In this document: piece by piece, positions 55,112-64,000 of the stretch
Numbering within the stretch: position 1 is the first letter of the stretch
Layout of the letters: every line of letters begins with the position of its first letter
Assembly (NCBI RefSeq): GCF_009911795.1
Contig: NZ_CP047898.1
Location: forward strand, 1,302,001 to 1,366,000
Reading direction: 5' to 3'
DNA: 64,000 bases
Source: Pseudarthrobacter psychrotolerans
Lineage (GTDB): Bacteria; Actinomycetota; Actinomycetes; Actinomycetales; Micrococcaceae
Notes under the pieces: generated by a model
The model's input: only the letters and a program-made list of their open reading frames with translations
What the model was told of the DNA's origin: nothing
Databases searched by the model: none
Translations under genes and position numbers: made by a program

Positions 55112-55789
55112 TTACTGTCCGTCCTCTGTTGTTGATCCTGCCGCTGGCGGCCGTGGTACTGCAGCAAATCTATCAAGTGGCCAGACAATCTGGACCGGTC
55201 TGCCGATGACCCGGTCTTTTGGCACCATGCCACCGCCGGGCGCGCCCAGCAGGCTGCGCGAATCAGCAGACGCCGAGCGGTGGTCACCGAGCAGCCAAAG
55301 CCTCCCCTCGGGCACCACGGCGCTGAAGACCTGCGTGCTAGGGCGGTCCCCGTCGAACAGGTAAGGCTCATCGAGCGCCTCGCTGTTCACGGTGATCTCT
55401 CCCTGCGTATCACAGCAGACCACGGTATCGCCCGGAAGCCCGATGACACGCTTGACGTACGTGGTGTCACTACCGGCCAGGCCAAGCCACTGCCCGGCCG
55501 TGGCAACGGAATCCAGAAGGGGGCCCTTCCCGCTGTTCAGTGGAGCAAACGAACCCCTGCCGTCAAAGACCACAATGTCGCCGCGCCGGATGGGTTCGGT
55601 GTGGAAGTCTGTCCTGGAAACCAGAATGCGGTCCCCGTCCGCAAGGACGGGCTCCATGGATTCGGACGGAATGTAATACACATCCAGCCACAGGGAACGG
55701 ACCAGCCCGCTGATAACCACGGCGAGGAGAAGTGCCAGGAACACAAAACGCCAGCCCATTCTTCTGGGCTGGCGTTTTGTCTGGTCCAT
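55112..55789 (-). CDS. lepB: Signal peptidase I, copy 2
   Basis: The 225-residue leader peptidase has a membrane span (WRFVFLALLLAVVISGLVRSL), serine in YYIPSESMEPVL, lysine in [15 protein letters not shown] and GDHRSASADSR. The two lepB genes abut (TAAATG). Copy 2 has a histidine in place of the box E asparagine (GDHRSA), a conservative change. A perfect 16-bp hairpin lies within its first 16 codons and would act as an rplS terminator, so its expression may be attenuated. The start is ATG 55789; M12 (GWRFVF) is the alternative. Confidence 0.93.
   Translation of the reverse strand: MDQTKRQPRRMGWRFVFLALLLAVVISGLVRSLWLDVYYIPSESMEPVLADGDRILVSRTDFHTEPIRRGDIVVFDGRGSFAPLNSGKGPLLDSVATAGQWLGLAGSDTTYVKRVIGLPGDTVVCCDTQGEITVNSEALDEPYLFDGDRPSTQVFSAVVPEGRLWLLGDHRSASADSRSLLGAPGGGMVPKDRVIGRPVQIVWPLDRFAAVPRPPAAGSTTEDGQ
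55743..55780 (-). terminator. Perfect hairpin inside the start of lepB copy 2
   Basis: Two 16-nt arms (55743-55758 and 55765-55780), complementary at every base, flank a 6-nt loop. On the coding strand the second arm ends GCGTTTTGT, so it is a plausible intrinsic terminator for rplS. It lies at codons 4-16 of the lepB frame. Confidence 0.85.
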
Positions 55790-55874
55790 GATCCGTATTC
55801 CTGGGGCGCTGTTGCGAAGGGCTCCGGCGCTGGCCTGGTACGGCTGGGGCCTGCTTTGTAGGTCCCTGAGGGAC

Positions 55875-56234
55875 TTACTTCTTGGGCTGGAAGTCGCGCT
55901 TTTCCTTGATCTTCGCAGCCTTGCCGCGCAGGTCGCGCATGTAGTACAGCTTCGCGCGGCGCACATCACCCTTGGAGACGACCTCGATCTTGTCGATGAT
56001 CGGGGAGTGCACCGGGAAGGTACGCTCCACACCGACGCCGAAGGAGACCTTGCGGATGGTGAAGGTTTCGCGAAGACCGTCGCCGTGGCGGCCCAGGACG
56101 AAGCCCTGGAATACCTGGACGCGGGAGTTCTTGCCTTCGATGATGTTCACGTGAACCTTGAGGGTGTCACCCGCGCGGAAGACCGGAACATCGGTGCGCA
56201 GCGAGGCTGCATCTACTGAATCGAGAATATGCAT
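55875..56234 (-). CDS. rplS: Ribosomal protein L19
   Basis: The 119-residue 50S protein at the 30S-50S interface. It begins [19 protein letters not shown] and includes [56 protein letters not shown] and KVEVV-type strands, ending in [25 protein letters not shown] 56234 follows CCAGGAG. A 240-bp gap separates it from trmD, so it has its own promoter. A short palindrome (55861-55873) follows the stop. Confidence 0.97.
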   Translation of the reverse strand: MHILDSVDAASLRTDVPVFRAGDTLKVHVNIIEGKNSRVQVFQGFVLGRHGDGLRETFTIRKVSFGVGVERTFPVHSPIIDKIEVVSKGDVRRAKLYYMRDLRGKAAKIKEKRDFQPKK

Positions 56235-56477
56235 GATTGCACTCCTGGTGAACGCCACAGGTCATTCACTTTGGGTAACGGCGGGCAAGCCCGGAAACAC
56301 CGGAAATTACCGCCGAAAGTTAAGTGGGTCCGGTTCCTTCACTGATTGAAGATCCCGGGGTGTCCAGCTGTTGGTTGCGCTCCCCCTGTGGCAGGTGCGG
56401 ACCCAGCAGACACAAAGACTAATTTTGCCACACTCGCAGGCGCACAGCGAATCGCCGTAGACCGCCGACGCGCCGGT
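56235..56477 (-). promoter_or_regulatory. rplS promoter and 5' leader region
   Basis: 243 bases without a gene lie between trmD and rplS. An AT-rich block (complement of 56415-56430, TGTGGCAAAATTAGTC) stands out of the GC-rich background and is the likely core promoter, giving a leader of about 180 nt. The leader could hold a ribosomal-protein autoregulatory structure, but none is recognised. Confidence 0.55.
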
Positions 56478-57335
56478 TCAGGCTGAGGCGTCGGTTCCGT
56501 TGTCCTGGCTGGTACCGGCCTGCCGCCGCGCCCGGAGGTGACCGTCGACGACGTCGTACCCGAGGTCGCCGAAAGCCGTACGGTCGGCACGTGGCAGCTT
56601 CCCGGCGTCGAACGCTTCCAGCAGGTCCGGGCGGCGTTCCGCCGTCCGCCGGTACTGCTCGTGGCGGCGCCACTGCGCGATCTTCCCGTGGTTGCCGCTC
56701 AGCAGCACTGCAGGGACTTCCCGGTCCCGCCAGCTGGAGGGTTTGGTGTACACGGGGTATTCGAGCAGCCCATCCGAATGCGACTCCTCCACCAGGGAAT
56801 CAGGGTTGCCCACCACGCCGGGCAGCAGCCTGCCGATGGCTTCGACCATGGCCAAAACGGCCACTTCGCCGCCGTTCAACACGTAGTCGCCAAGGCTCAT
56901 GGGACGCACCGTGAAGTGCTCTTCCGCCCACTCGATGACACGCTCGTCGATACCCTCGTAGCGGCCGCAGGCAAAAACGAGCTGCTCCTCTTCGGCGAGC
57001 TCATAGGCCAGGGCTTGGTTGAAGCGCTCCCCTGCCGGTGATGGGACGATCAACACCGGCTTGGCGGGCTTGCCCTCCGTGGTCTCGGCCCCCGCTGTGG
57101 CTCCACCGGCTGCGGCGACAGCAGCCAGCGCCTGCGCCCACGGCTCGGGCTTCATCACCATGCCGGCGCCGCCGCCGTATGGGGTGTCGTCCACAGAACG
57201 GTGCTTGTCCGTGGTGAAATCACGCAGGTCATGGACGCGCAGGTCCAGCAGGCCGTCCTGGCGGGCCTTGCCGATGAGCGAGAGTTCCAGGGGCGCCAGG
57301 TACTCCGGAAAGATACTGACGACGTCGATTCTCAT
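56478..57335 (-). CDS. trmD: tRNA (guanine-N1)-methyltransferase
   Basis: The 285-residue SPOUT enzyme makes m1G37 in tRNAs and prevents frameshifting. Motifs: [30 protein letters not shown], the knot [13 protein letters not shown], and [32 protein letters not shown] serine/threonine/alanine insertion (about 74-90) precedes the knot, as in other actinobacteria. The start directly follows the rimM stop (TAGATG). Confidence 0.97.
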   Translation of the reverse strand: MRIDVVSIFPEYLAPLELSLIGKARQDGLLDLRVHDLRDFTTDKHRSVDDTPYGGGAGMVMKPEPWAQALAAVAAAGGATAGAETTEGKPAKPVLIVPSPAGERFNQALAYELAEEEQLVFACGRYEGIDERVIEWAEEHFTVRPMSLGDYVLNGGEVAVLAMVEAIGRLLPGVVGNPDSLVEESHSDGLLEYPVYTKPSSWRDREVPAVLLSGNHGKIAQWRRHEQYRRTAERRPDLLEAFDAGKLPRADRTAFGDLGYDVVDGHLRARRQAGTSQDNGTDASA

Positions 57336-57881
57336 CTAGGCGTTTTCCTCCGGTTCGCCGGTAGCGGCTTCGCCATCGTTGACCTCAAAGAGTCCGTCCG
57401 GCGGCGTCAGCAGGACAAAGCCGTCGGCCACATTGACCTCGGGAACGATCTGCTCCACGAACGGGACAAGGATTTCCTTGCCGTCCGGTGTTTCAACGAC
57501 GAGCAGGTCCTGGACAGGCAATGTGTGCAGGGCGGCGACCTTGCCGACGACCTGCGAGCCCACCCGGGCTTCGAGCCCCACGAGTTCGTGCTCGTACCAG
57601 CCTTCATCGTCGTCCTCGTCCAGCTCTTCGGTTTCGATGAAGAGCTTGGCGCCGCGGAGGGTCTCTGCCTGGTTGCGGGTCTCGATTCCCTCGAACGCGA
57701 GCAGCAGGATGTCCTTGTTCCACCGAGCGCTCTCAACAATGAGGGCGCCGGCGGATGCAGGCTCCACCACAAATTCCGTACCGGGAACGAACCGGTCCCC
57801 GGGAGCGTCGGTCAGCACCTGGACCGTCACTTCGCCGCGGATTCCATGCGGTTTGCCGATTCGTGCCACCTGAAGCTGCAT
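57336..57881 (-). CDS. rimM: Ribosome maturation factor RimM
   Basis: The 181-residue factor helps 30S head assembly and binds S19. N-terminal barrel MQLQVARIGKPHGIRGEVTVQVLTD and C-terminal PRC-barrel (ELVGLEARVGSQVVGKVAAL, then LLVVETPDGKEILVPFVEQIVPEVNV). The start is ATG 57881, 17 codons inside a longer open frame. The stop abuts the trmD start. Confidence 0.95.
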   Translation of the reverse strand: MQLQVARIGKPHGIRGEVTVQVLTDAPGDRFVPGTEFVVEPASAGALIVESARWNKDILLLAFEGIETRNQAETLRGAKLFIETEELDEDDDEGWYEHELVGLEARVGSQVVGKVAALHTLPVQDLLVVETPDGKEILVPFVEQIVPEVNVADGFVLLTPPDGLFEVNDGEAATGEPEENA

Positions 57882-57931
57882 CTGTTCCTCTGTCTGTGAT
57901 CGTGCCGGGATTAGGCGATGTGGTGAAAGCA

Positions 57932-57969
57932 CTCCGGCCCCTCCACCGTTGCTGGTGGAAGGGCCGGAG
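57932..57969 (-). terminator. Hairpin between the KH gene and rimM
   Basis: A 16-bp stem (57932-57947 with 57954-57969, one mismatch) follows seven U in the leftward transcript and is followed by TGCTTT. It may partially terminate rpsP-KH transcripts ahead of rimM-trmD. Confidence 0.7.
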
Positions 57970-57994
57970 CAAAAAAACTGATGTTGCTGAGCGC

Positions 57995-58237
57995 TTAGCG
58001 GCGGCGGTCGGTATCGACGACGTCGACCCTGACCGGTTCGCCGTCTGCCAGTGCTGCCACAACGGTGCGCAATGCCCGTGCGGTGCGGCCCTGGCGGCCG
58101 ATCACCCGTCCGAGGTCATCCTGATGAACACGGACTTCGAGGGTGTCCCCGCGCCGGTTGTTCTTCGAGCTGACCTTGACATCGTCCGGCGAATCAACGA
58201 TTCCCCGGACGAGGTGTTCGAGCGCTTCTGCCAGCAA
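57995..58237 (-). CDS. KH-domain RNA-binding protein (KhpA type)
   Basis: The 80-residue protein is a single KH domain: ALEHLVRGIVDSPDDVKV, then LEVRVHQDDLGRVIGRQGRTARALRTVVAAL with the GxxG loop as GRQG. KhpA-like proteins bind RNA, often with KhpB, and sit between rpsP and rimM in most actinobacteria. The start is TTG 58237 right after the rpsP stop, so translation is coupled. Confidence 0.93.
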   Translation of the reverse strand: MLAEALEHLVRGIVDSPDDVKVSSKNNRRGDTLEVRVHQDDLGRVIGRQGRTARALRTVVAALADGEPVRVDVVDTDRRR

Positions 58238-58238
58238 T

Positions 58239-58655
58239 CTACTCAGCCTCGGTGGTCTCTGCTTCGGCCGGGGCCTCGGCTGCGTCAGACTGCTTTGCCT
58301 TCTTGGTGATGGCTTCCGGGATGATCACGGAACCCTTTTCCGGGGCAACAAAGGCAACCTTCGGAGCTTTGGTCTTCAGGGTGCCTTCCTGGCCCGGGAG
58401 GCCCTTGAACTTCTGCCAGTCACCGGTGATCTTGAGGATCGCGGCAACCTGCTCGGACGGCTGTGCGCCGACGCCGAGCCAGTACTGGGCACGGTCCGTG
58501 TCGACCTCGATGTATGAGGGCTCTTCGGTGGGGTGGTACTTGCCGATCTCTTCGATGGCACGGCCGTCACGCTTGGAGCGTGCGTCCATGACGACGATGC
58601 GGTAGTACGGTGCGCGCATCTTGCCAAAGCGCTTAAGGCGAATCTTTACGGCCAC
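58239..58655 (-). CDS. rpsP: Ribosomal protein S16
   Basis: The 138-residue 30S protein has canonical [37 protein letters not shown] and [11 protein letters not shown]. The actinobacterial extension of about 50 residues is acidic and alanine-rich ([16 protein letters not shown]). GTG 58655 gives the usual MAVKIRL start with AGGAG 11 nt before; GTG 58667 would be too close. First gene of the leftward rpsP-KH-rimM-trmD series. Confidence 0.96.
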   Translation of the reverse strand: MAVKIRLKRFGKMRAPYYRIVVMDARSKRDGRAIEEIGKYHPTEEPSYIEVDTDRAQYWLGVGAQPSEQVAAILKITGDWQKFKGLPGQEGTLKTKAPKVAFVAPEKGSVIIPEAITKKAKQSDAAEAPAEAETTEAE

Positions 58656-58867
58656 TTTTGTGGTCACTCCTGTTTCAGAAAAGGGGTGAACCGACGTTCT
58701 GCACCCGTGGGGCGGGCCATACTTGAGGGTTCAAAGGACAGGATCCAGACGCGGAGAGAGGGGCCACGCAGATCGAGTACCTGTTTATTGTGCCAGATCA
58801 GCGTCCGGATTTCGACTTGACACGTACGGATGGAGCAGCCGGGCGGACCCGGCAGGCCGCAGCCGGC

Positions 58868-59305
58868 CTAGGACGACCAGACATAGACCCCGGTGCGCGC
58901 GGCGTCATCGATCGAATTGGCCAGCTCCGCGAACTTCTGGACATAGGTCCGGGCCTCGGCCACGCCGAAGGGCATGTCATCCTGGGCCGCCCACTTTTCA
59001 GCGACGTCGTCCAGGACATTGCCTTCCCCTTCAGTCTCATAACTGAGCAGGTCCGCCAGCGCACGCACCATGGCCGGCGGAACCCCAAGCAGGGAATCAC
59101 TGGCCACGTCAACCATGGCCAGTTCGTAGTCCGCGCCACCGGCATGGACCGCAGCGCCGGCAAGGTCGCCCAGCTGTTCGATCTCGAAATCGCTGATTCC
59201 GGGGATCCGCAGGGCAGGGCCCGTCGGGGAACCGCCGGCATCAAGGACATCGGCCCGCTTTAGCGCGGCATCGTGGGTGGCAACAAAAATTTCAGTGAAG
59301 CCCAT
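58868..59305 (-). CDS. Conserved-looking protein of unknown function
   Basis: The 145-residue protein from ATG 59305 (MGFTEIFVATHDAALK) is alpha/beta, acidic and soluble. It continues ISDFEIEQLGDLAGAAVHAGGADYELAMVDVASDSLLGVP and ends ARTGVYVWSS. Two regions are helical: VRALADLLSYETEGEGNVLDDVAEKW and AEARTYVQKFAELANSIDD. It resembles small DUF1877-like or immunity-type proteins in outline only, and the assignment is not made. It sits upstream of rpsP on the same strand with a 200-nt gap. Confidence 0.65.
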   Translation of the reverse strand: MGFTEIFVATHDAALKRADVLDAGGSPTGPALRIPGISDFEIEQLGDLAGAAVHAGGADYELAMVDVASDSLLGVPPAMVRALADLLSYETEGEGNVLDDVAEKWAAQDDMPFGVAEARTYVQKFAELANSIDDAARTGVYVWSS

Positions 59306-59418
59306 GGGAACAGCTCTCATTCCGTCGACGGTGCGGCCCGGAAGGGCAGCATAAAGCGCCGCCCCGGCCGTTCAGAATCAGCCTAGTACAAGGCGCGCCG
59401 CACATTTGGCATCCGCAC

Positions 59419-60245
59419 TCAGCGGACGGCGACACGGATGCTGTTGCGCCAAGGATCCTCGAACCGAAGTTCAGCGCCCGTGTGGTGCGAGGCCACACCG
59501 GCGACCTTCAGGCGGTCGGCGAGCGCTCCGACGTCATCCCTGGAAGGGACCTCGATGAGCACTTCGCCCAGGCCCAGGGTGTCCTTGCGGGGACCGGCGC
59601 CGCGGCTGTTCCAGACGTTCATGGCCATGTGGTGGTGGTACCGGCCCGCGGAGACAAACAGGGCCTGCCCGTGCCAGCCCGCGGTCTTCTCGAAGCCAAG
59701 CGTGCCCACGTAGAAATCGTGCGCCGACCGGACGTCGCCCACCTGGAGGTGGACGTGGCCTATGCCGGCTTCGGCGGCCTGCTGGCCGCTCATGGATTCC
59801 GGCGTCAGGTGCTGCTCAAGGTAGCGCTGCGGCGGCAGGGCCAGGCTGTCCATTACCACGTCCTTGCCGTTCCAGGACCAGTTTTTGCGGGGCCGGTCCC
59901 AATAGAGTTCGATGCCGTTGCCTTCGGGGTCATTGAAGTAGAACGCTTCGCTGACGAGGTGGTCTGCACTGCCGGTGAAGGAGCGGGGTTCGTACTGTGC
60001 GGCCGTGGCTACCGTTGCAGCAAGCGAAGCCTGGTCATCAAAGAGCAGCGCGGTATGGAACAGCCCGGCCTCTCCCTCGCTGGCAGGTTCAACGACGGCG
60101 CGGCCGCGAGGTGGACCAGGGGGCGCTGGAGCCGGCCAAGGTAGATTCCGCCGTCCTGTTCGGCGACAACCTCCAGGCCGAGCGCACGCTGGTAGTAGTC
60201 AGTCATCAGCTTCATGTCGCCTACCTTGAGCATCACGGTGCCCAT
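59419..60245 (-). pseudogene. VOC-family dioxygenase-like protein, frame broken by one missing base
   Basis: Two vicinal oxygen chelate modules are readable: MGTVMLKVGDMKLMTDYYQRALGL, and GIGHVHLQVGDVRSAHDFYVGTLGF with ALFVSAGRYHHHMAMNVW. Between LPARE and GLFHTALLFDD the frame shifts by -1; one G added near 60074-60076 (C run on the plus strand) gives a protein of about 275 residues containing FYFNDPEGNGIELYWDRPR. It resembles catechol 2,3-dioxygenase-type or glyoxalase proteins. Metal ligands H, H and E can be placed. The start is uncertain; an operator-like dyad lies 100 nt upstream. Confidence 0.8.
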
Positions 60246-60345
60246 GGAGAGATCGGCAGGAAGGAGATCCTGGCTGGTGGCTTCTGCAGTTGAAAACTCC
60301 CGGTCCGGTGGTCTTCGGGGTCGAAGACGGCTATAGCTCAAATTT

Positions 60346-60371
60346 ACTTGAAGCTTCAATTTAATTCAAGT
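60346..60371. promoter_or_regulatory. Long inverted repeat upstream of the VOC gene
   Basis: ACTTGAA and TTCAAGT arms are spaced by 12 nt; the left arm is itself part of palindrome TTGAAGCTTCAA (60348-60359). AT-rich in a GC-rich setting. Typical of MarR-type operators, which often control VOC dioxygenases. Confidence 0.65.
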
Positions 60372-60450
60372 GGCTGGGCAGACAGATTGCGACCGCTTCC
60401 GTGATTGCTGTCACCAGGCCACCCCCGGCCTGTGGTAGCTTCGAATTGAC

Positions 60451-62363
<1,913 letters not shown>

Positions 62364-62367
62364 TGGT

Positions 62368-63102
62368 TCAGGAAGCCTGAGCTGAGCGTGACCTGCCGAC
62401 GTCGGCGATGAAGGACCGGATGGCACGGTCACCTTCGGCAGAGTCCTGGGGCCGGTGCCCTCCCGCAGCGATGCGGTGCAGGGCACCGGTTTCCTGCAGA
62501 TATCCCGCGATTTCCTCGTAGAGCGGTTCCCAGCCGCCAGTCAGGACCATAGTGGGGACGCCGGGAACAATGTGCAGCGGGGCCTCCCAGGACGGCGCCT
62601 GCAACCGGAGCCGGCGCGCTGACCGTTGTTCCTCCAGTGTGGCGGCCTCCTGCAGGTCCGCCGCGAACATCCTTCGTACGAACTCACGCTGGAAGTCTTC
62701 GTCACTGAGCTGGTGCCGGACGTCGAACAGCGGTTGCATCAGGGCCCTGTGGGCAGACGTGGCCGGCAGCTCGGCGGTCAGGGACAGGCACGCCGGTTCA
62801 ACCAGCGTGAGTGAAAACACCAGATCGGGGCGGTCGACGGCGGCCATCATGGCCGCAATGGCGCCCTGGGCGTGGGCGACAACGTGGCCGCCGGCGGCAC
62901 CGCGTCCGTCATCCGCAAGTGAGCGCAAAACGATGGCCGTGTCTTCAGTGAACGAGGACTCCACGGGTTCAGCGACGGGATCAAAGCCGTGCCGCCGCAG
63001 GAACAGGGCGTCGTACGCCAGCGCCATTCCATGCTGGCGCGGCCACGCCGCCGCACCGAAAGGTCCGGCGCCGTGCACGAACACTACGCGCTGTTTAAAC
63101 AT
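62368..63102 (-). CDS. Alpha/beta hydrolase-fold protein lacking the nucleophile serine
   Basis: The 244-residue protein has the fold's marks: VFVHGAGPFG (oxyanion loop HG), and the elbow GHVVAHAQGAIAAMMAA, where the expected G-x-S-x-G is A-H-A-Q-G. The catalytic serine is therefore alanine. Downstream, PTMVLTGGWEPLYEEIAGYL and RIAAGGHRPQDS hold a candidate histidine. The frame is intact and codon use looks normal, so it may be a binding or regulatory relative instead of an enzyme. It converges with thiC, 4 nt apart. The function is unknown. Confidence 0.8.
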   Translation of the reverse strand: MFKQRVVFVHGAGPFGAAAWPRQHGMALAYDALFLRRHGFDPVAEPVESSFTEDTAIVLRSLADDGRGAAGGHVVAHAQGAIAAMMAAVDRPDLVFSLTLVEPACLSLTAELPATSAHRALMQPLFDVRHQLSDEDFQREFVRRMFAADLQEAATLEEQRSARRLRLQAPSWEAPLHIVPGVPTMVLTGGWEPLYEEIAGYLQETGALHRIAAGGHRPQDSAEGDRAIRSFIADVGRSRSAQAS

Positions 63103-63150
63103 GAGCCAACCCTATTCCACGGCAATGACATCCCAACCGGGTAGCCGTAA

Positions 63151-63178
63151 GTGTCGTTATGAGCGATCAAAACGACAC
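63151..63178. terminator. Hairpin between ffh and the hydrolase gene
   Basis: GTGTCGTT (63151-63158) pairs with AACGACAC (63171-63178) around a 12-nt loop, 28 nt past the ffh stop. A plausible weak terminator for ffh. Confidence 0.5.
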
Positions 63179-63205
63179 CTACTGCTACTCAGTTGGAAGG
63201 GGTGG

Positions 63206-64000
63206 CTATTTGCCGAGGAACTTGTCGAATCCCTTGGGCAGGTTCAGCTGAGAAGGGTCGAAGTCGCCGCCCTGCTGGCCGAACGCCGCCCCCGTGGGGA
63301 GAGCCTTCGCCGCGCCGGCCCGCCGGGCCTCGGCGTCCTTGAGCTCCTGGGCAGCCTTGGCAGGGTTGCCTGAGCGGGCCTTCTTCTTCGGGGCGTTCTT
63401 GCCGCCCTTCCGAGCACCGCCGGGACCACCCAGGCCGGGCATCCCGGGCATTCCGGGCATTCCGCCGCCCTGGGCCATCTTCTTCATCATCTTCTGGGCC
63501 TGGCCGAAACGCTCCAGCAGGCCATTGACCTCGGAGACATGCACGCCTGAACCTCGGGCGATTCGTGCCCGGCGGGAGCCGTTGATGATCTTCGGGGCGA
63601 CGCGTTCGTGCGGCGTCATGGAACGCACGATCGCTTCGACGCGGTCGATCTCGCGCTCGTCAAAGTTCTCCAGCTGCTCGCGGATGTTCTGCGCACCCGG
63701 CATCATCATGAGCATCTTCTTCATGGAGCCCATGTTGCGGATCTGCTGCATCTGGGAGAGGAAGTCATCCAGGGTGAAGTCTTCCTGGTCGGCGAACTTC
63801 TTCGCCATCCGGGCAGCTTCGTCCTTGTCCCAGTTCTTCTCCGCCTGCTCAATCAGGGTGAGCACGTCACCCATGTCCAGGATGCGGGAAGCCATGCGGT
63901 CCGGGTGGAACAGCTCAAAGTCATCCACGCCTTCGCCGGTGGAGGCGAACATCACCGGCTTACCGGTGACCGACGCAACCGACAGTGCGGCACCGCCGCG
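63206..64000 (-). CDS. ffh: Signal recognition particle protein, 3' part only
   Basis: The window cuts the gene; about 264 C-terminal residues remain. The end of the GTPase domain is seen (GAALSVASVTGKPVMFASTGEGVDDFELFHPDRMASRILDMGD), followed by the methionine-rich M domain that binds 4.5S RNA and signal peptides (FLSQMQQIRNMGSMKKMLMMMPG, then SRRARIARGSGVHVSEVNGLLERF). The tail is glycine/proline/lysine-rich (GGARKGGKNAPKKKARSG). It targets membrane proteins cotranslationally with FtsY. Confidence 0.97.
   Translation of the reverse strand, partial: RGGAALSVASVTGKPVMFASTGEGVDDFELFHPDRMASRILDMGDVLTLIEQAEKNWDKDEAARMAKKFADQEDFTLDDFLSQMQQIRNMGSMKKMLMMMPGAQNIREQLENFDEREIDRVEAIVRSMTPHERVAPKIINGSRRARIARGSGVHVSEVNGLLERFGQAQKMMKKMAQGGGMPGMPGMPGLGGPGGARKGGKNAPKKKARSGNPAKAAQELKDAEARRAGAAKALPTGAAFGQQGGDFDPSQLNLPKGFDKFLGK

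Overview
The window is high-GC actinobacterial DNA, most likely from the Arthrobacter/Pseudarthrobacter group. Three things support this. Gene order matches the Mycobacterium tuberculosis and Streptomyces cores (ahpE-DUF3052-aceE-fasR-fabD-fabH-acpP-fabF, and rpsP-KH-rimM-trmD-rplS-lepB-rnhB-DUF2469-yraN-comM-dprA-xerC). Several families are actinobacteria-specific (DUF3052, DUF3145, DUF2469, MptB-like transferase). GTG/TTG starts and apparently leaderless genes are common. Naming to genus is inference.

Layout. 1-7348 is the right end of a prophage or phage-derived element: small HTH and coiled-coil proteins, two reverse-strand membrane-anchored 'moron-like' genes, an HK97 gp10-like protein, a 1027-residue tape measure protein and a second HTH protein. 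It ends at a 38-nt displaced tRNA 3' half that looks like an attachment site. 7458-12716 is a LacI-controlled catabolic operon (Gfo/Idh oxidoreductase, DUF993 aldolase-like enzyme, TIM-barrel isomerase) with an esterase behind the regulator. 12728-26958 is mixed housekeeping: map, AlkD-like repair, MptB-like transferase, orn, tRNA-His, def, secreted HNH protein, long-form gap, RNase P RNA, slipin, yaaA, zinc-ribbon/Nif3 pair, msrA, cysK-cysE. 26974-36801 is a sugar-acid island: gnd, FadR-type regulator, idonate/gluconate-type dehydrogenases, a GarR-like reductase, a D-2-hydroxyacid dehydrogenase, an MHS transporter and an IclR regulator. 37067-47925 holds a tRNA-Val, a sirtuin, ahpE, pyruvate dehydrogenase E1 and the type II fatty-acid synthase operon with its FasR-type activator. 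48080-58655 is the xerC-dprA-comM-yraN-rnhB-lepB-lepB-rplS-trmD-rimM-KH-rpsP block, read leftward. 58868-64000 carries an unknown protein, a VOC dioxygenase-like gene, a TPP riboswitch with thiC, a hydrolase-fold protein without its nucleophile, and the 3' part of ffh.

The main global observation concerns sequence quality. Ten genes (two phage genes, lacI, mptB-like, fasR, dprA, comM, yraN, lepB, VOC) each lack exactly one base, and each is repaired by adding one G or C to a short G/C run. All shifts have the same sign. This fits systematic homopolymer under-calling far better than ten independent pseudogenes. The neighbouring dprA-comM-yraN breaks should therefore not be read as loss of competence without checking reads.

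The best candidates for new biology are: the phage end, where a tape measure gene is coupled directly to a gp10-like gene with no tail tube or chaperone genes between and is followed by no distal tail genes; the two reverse-strand membrane genes inside it; the uncharacterised oxidoreductase-DUF993-isomerase pathway; a perfect 16-bp terminator-like hairpin inside the first codons of one of two tandem signal peptidase genes; and an inverted repeat between fasR and fabD that is probably the FasR operator.
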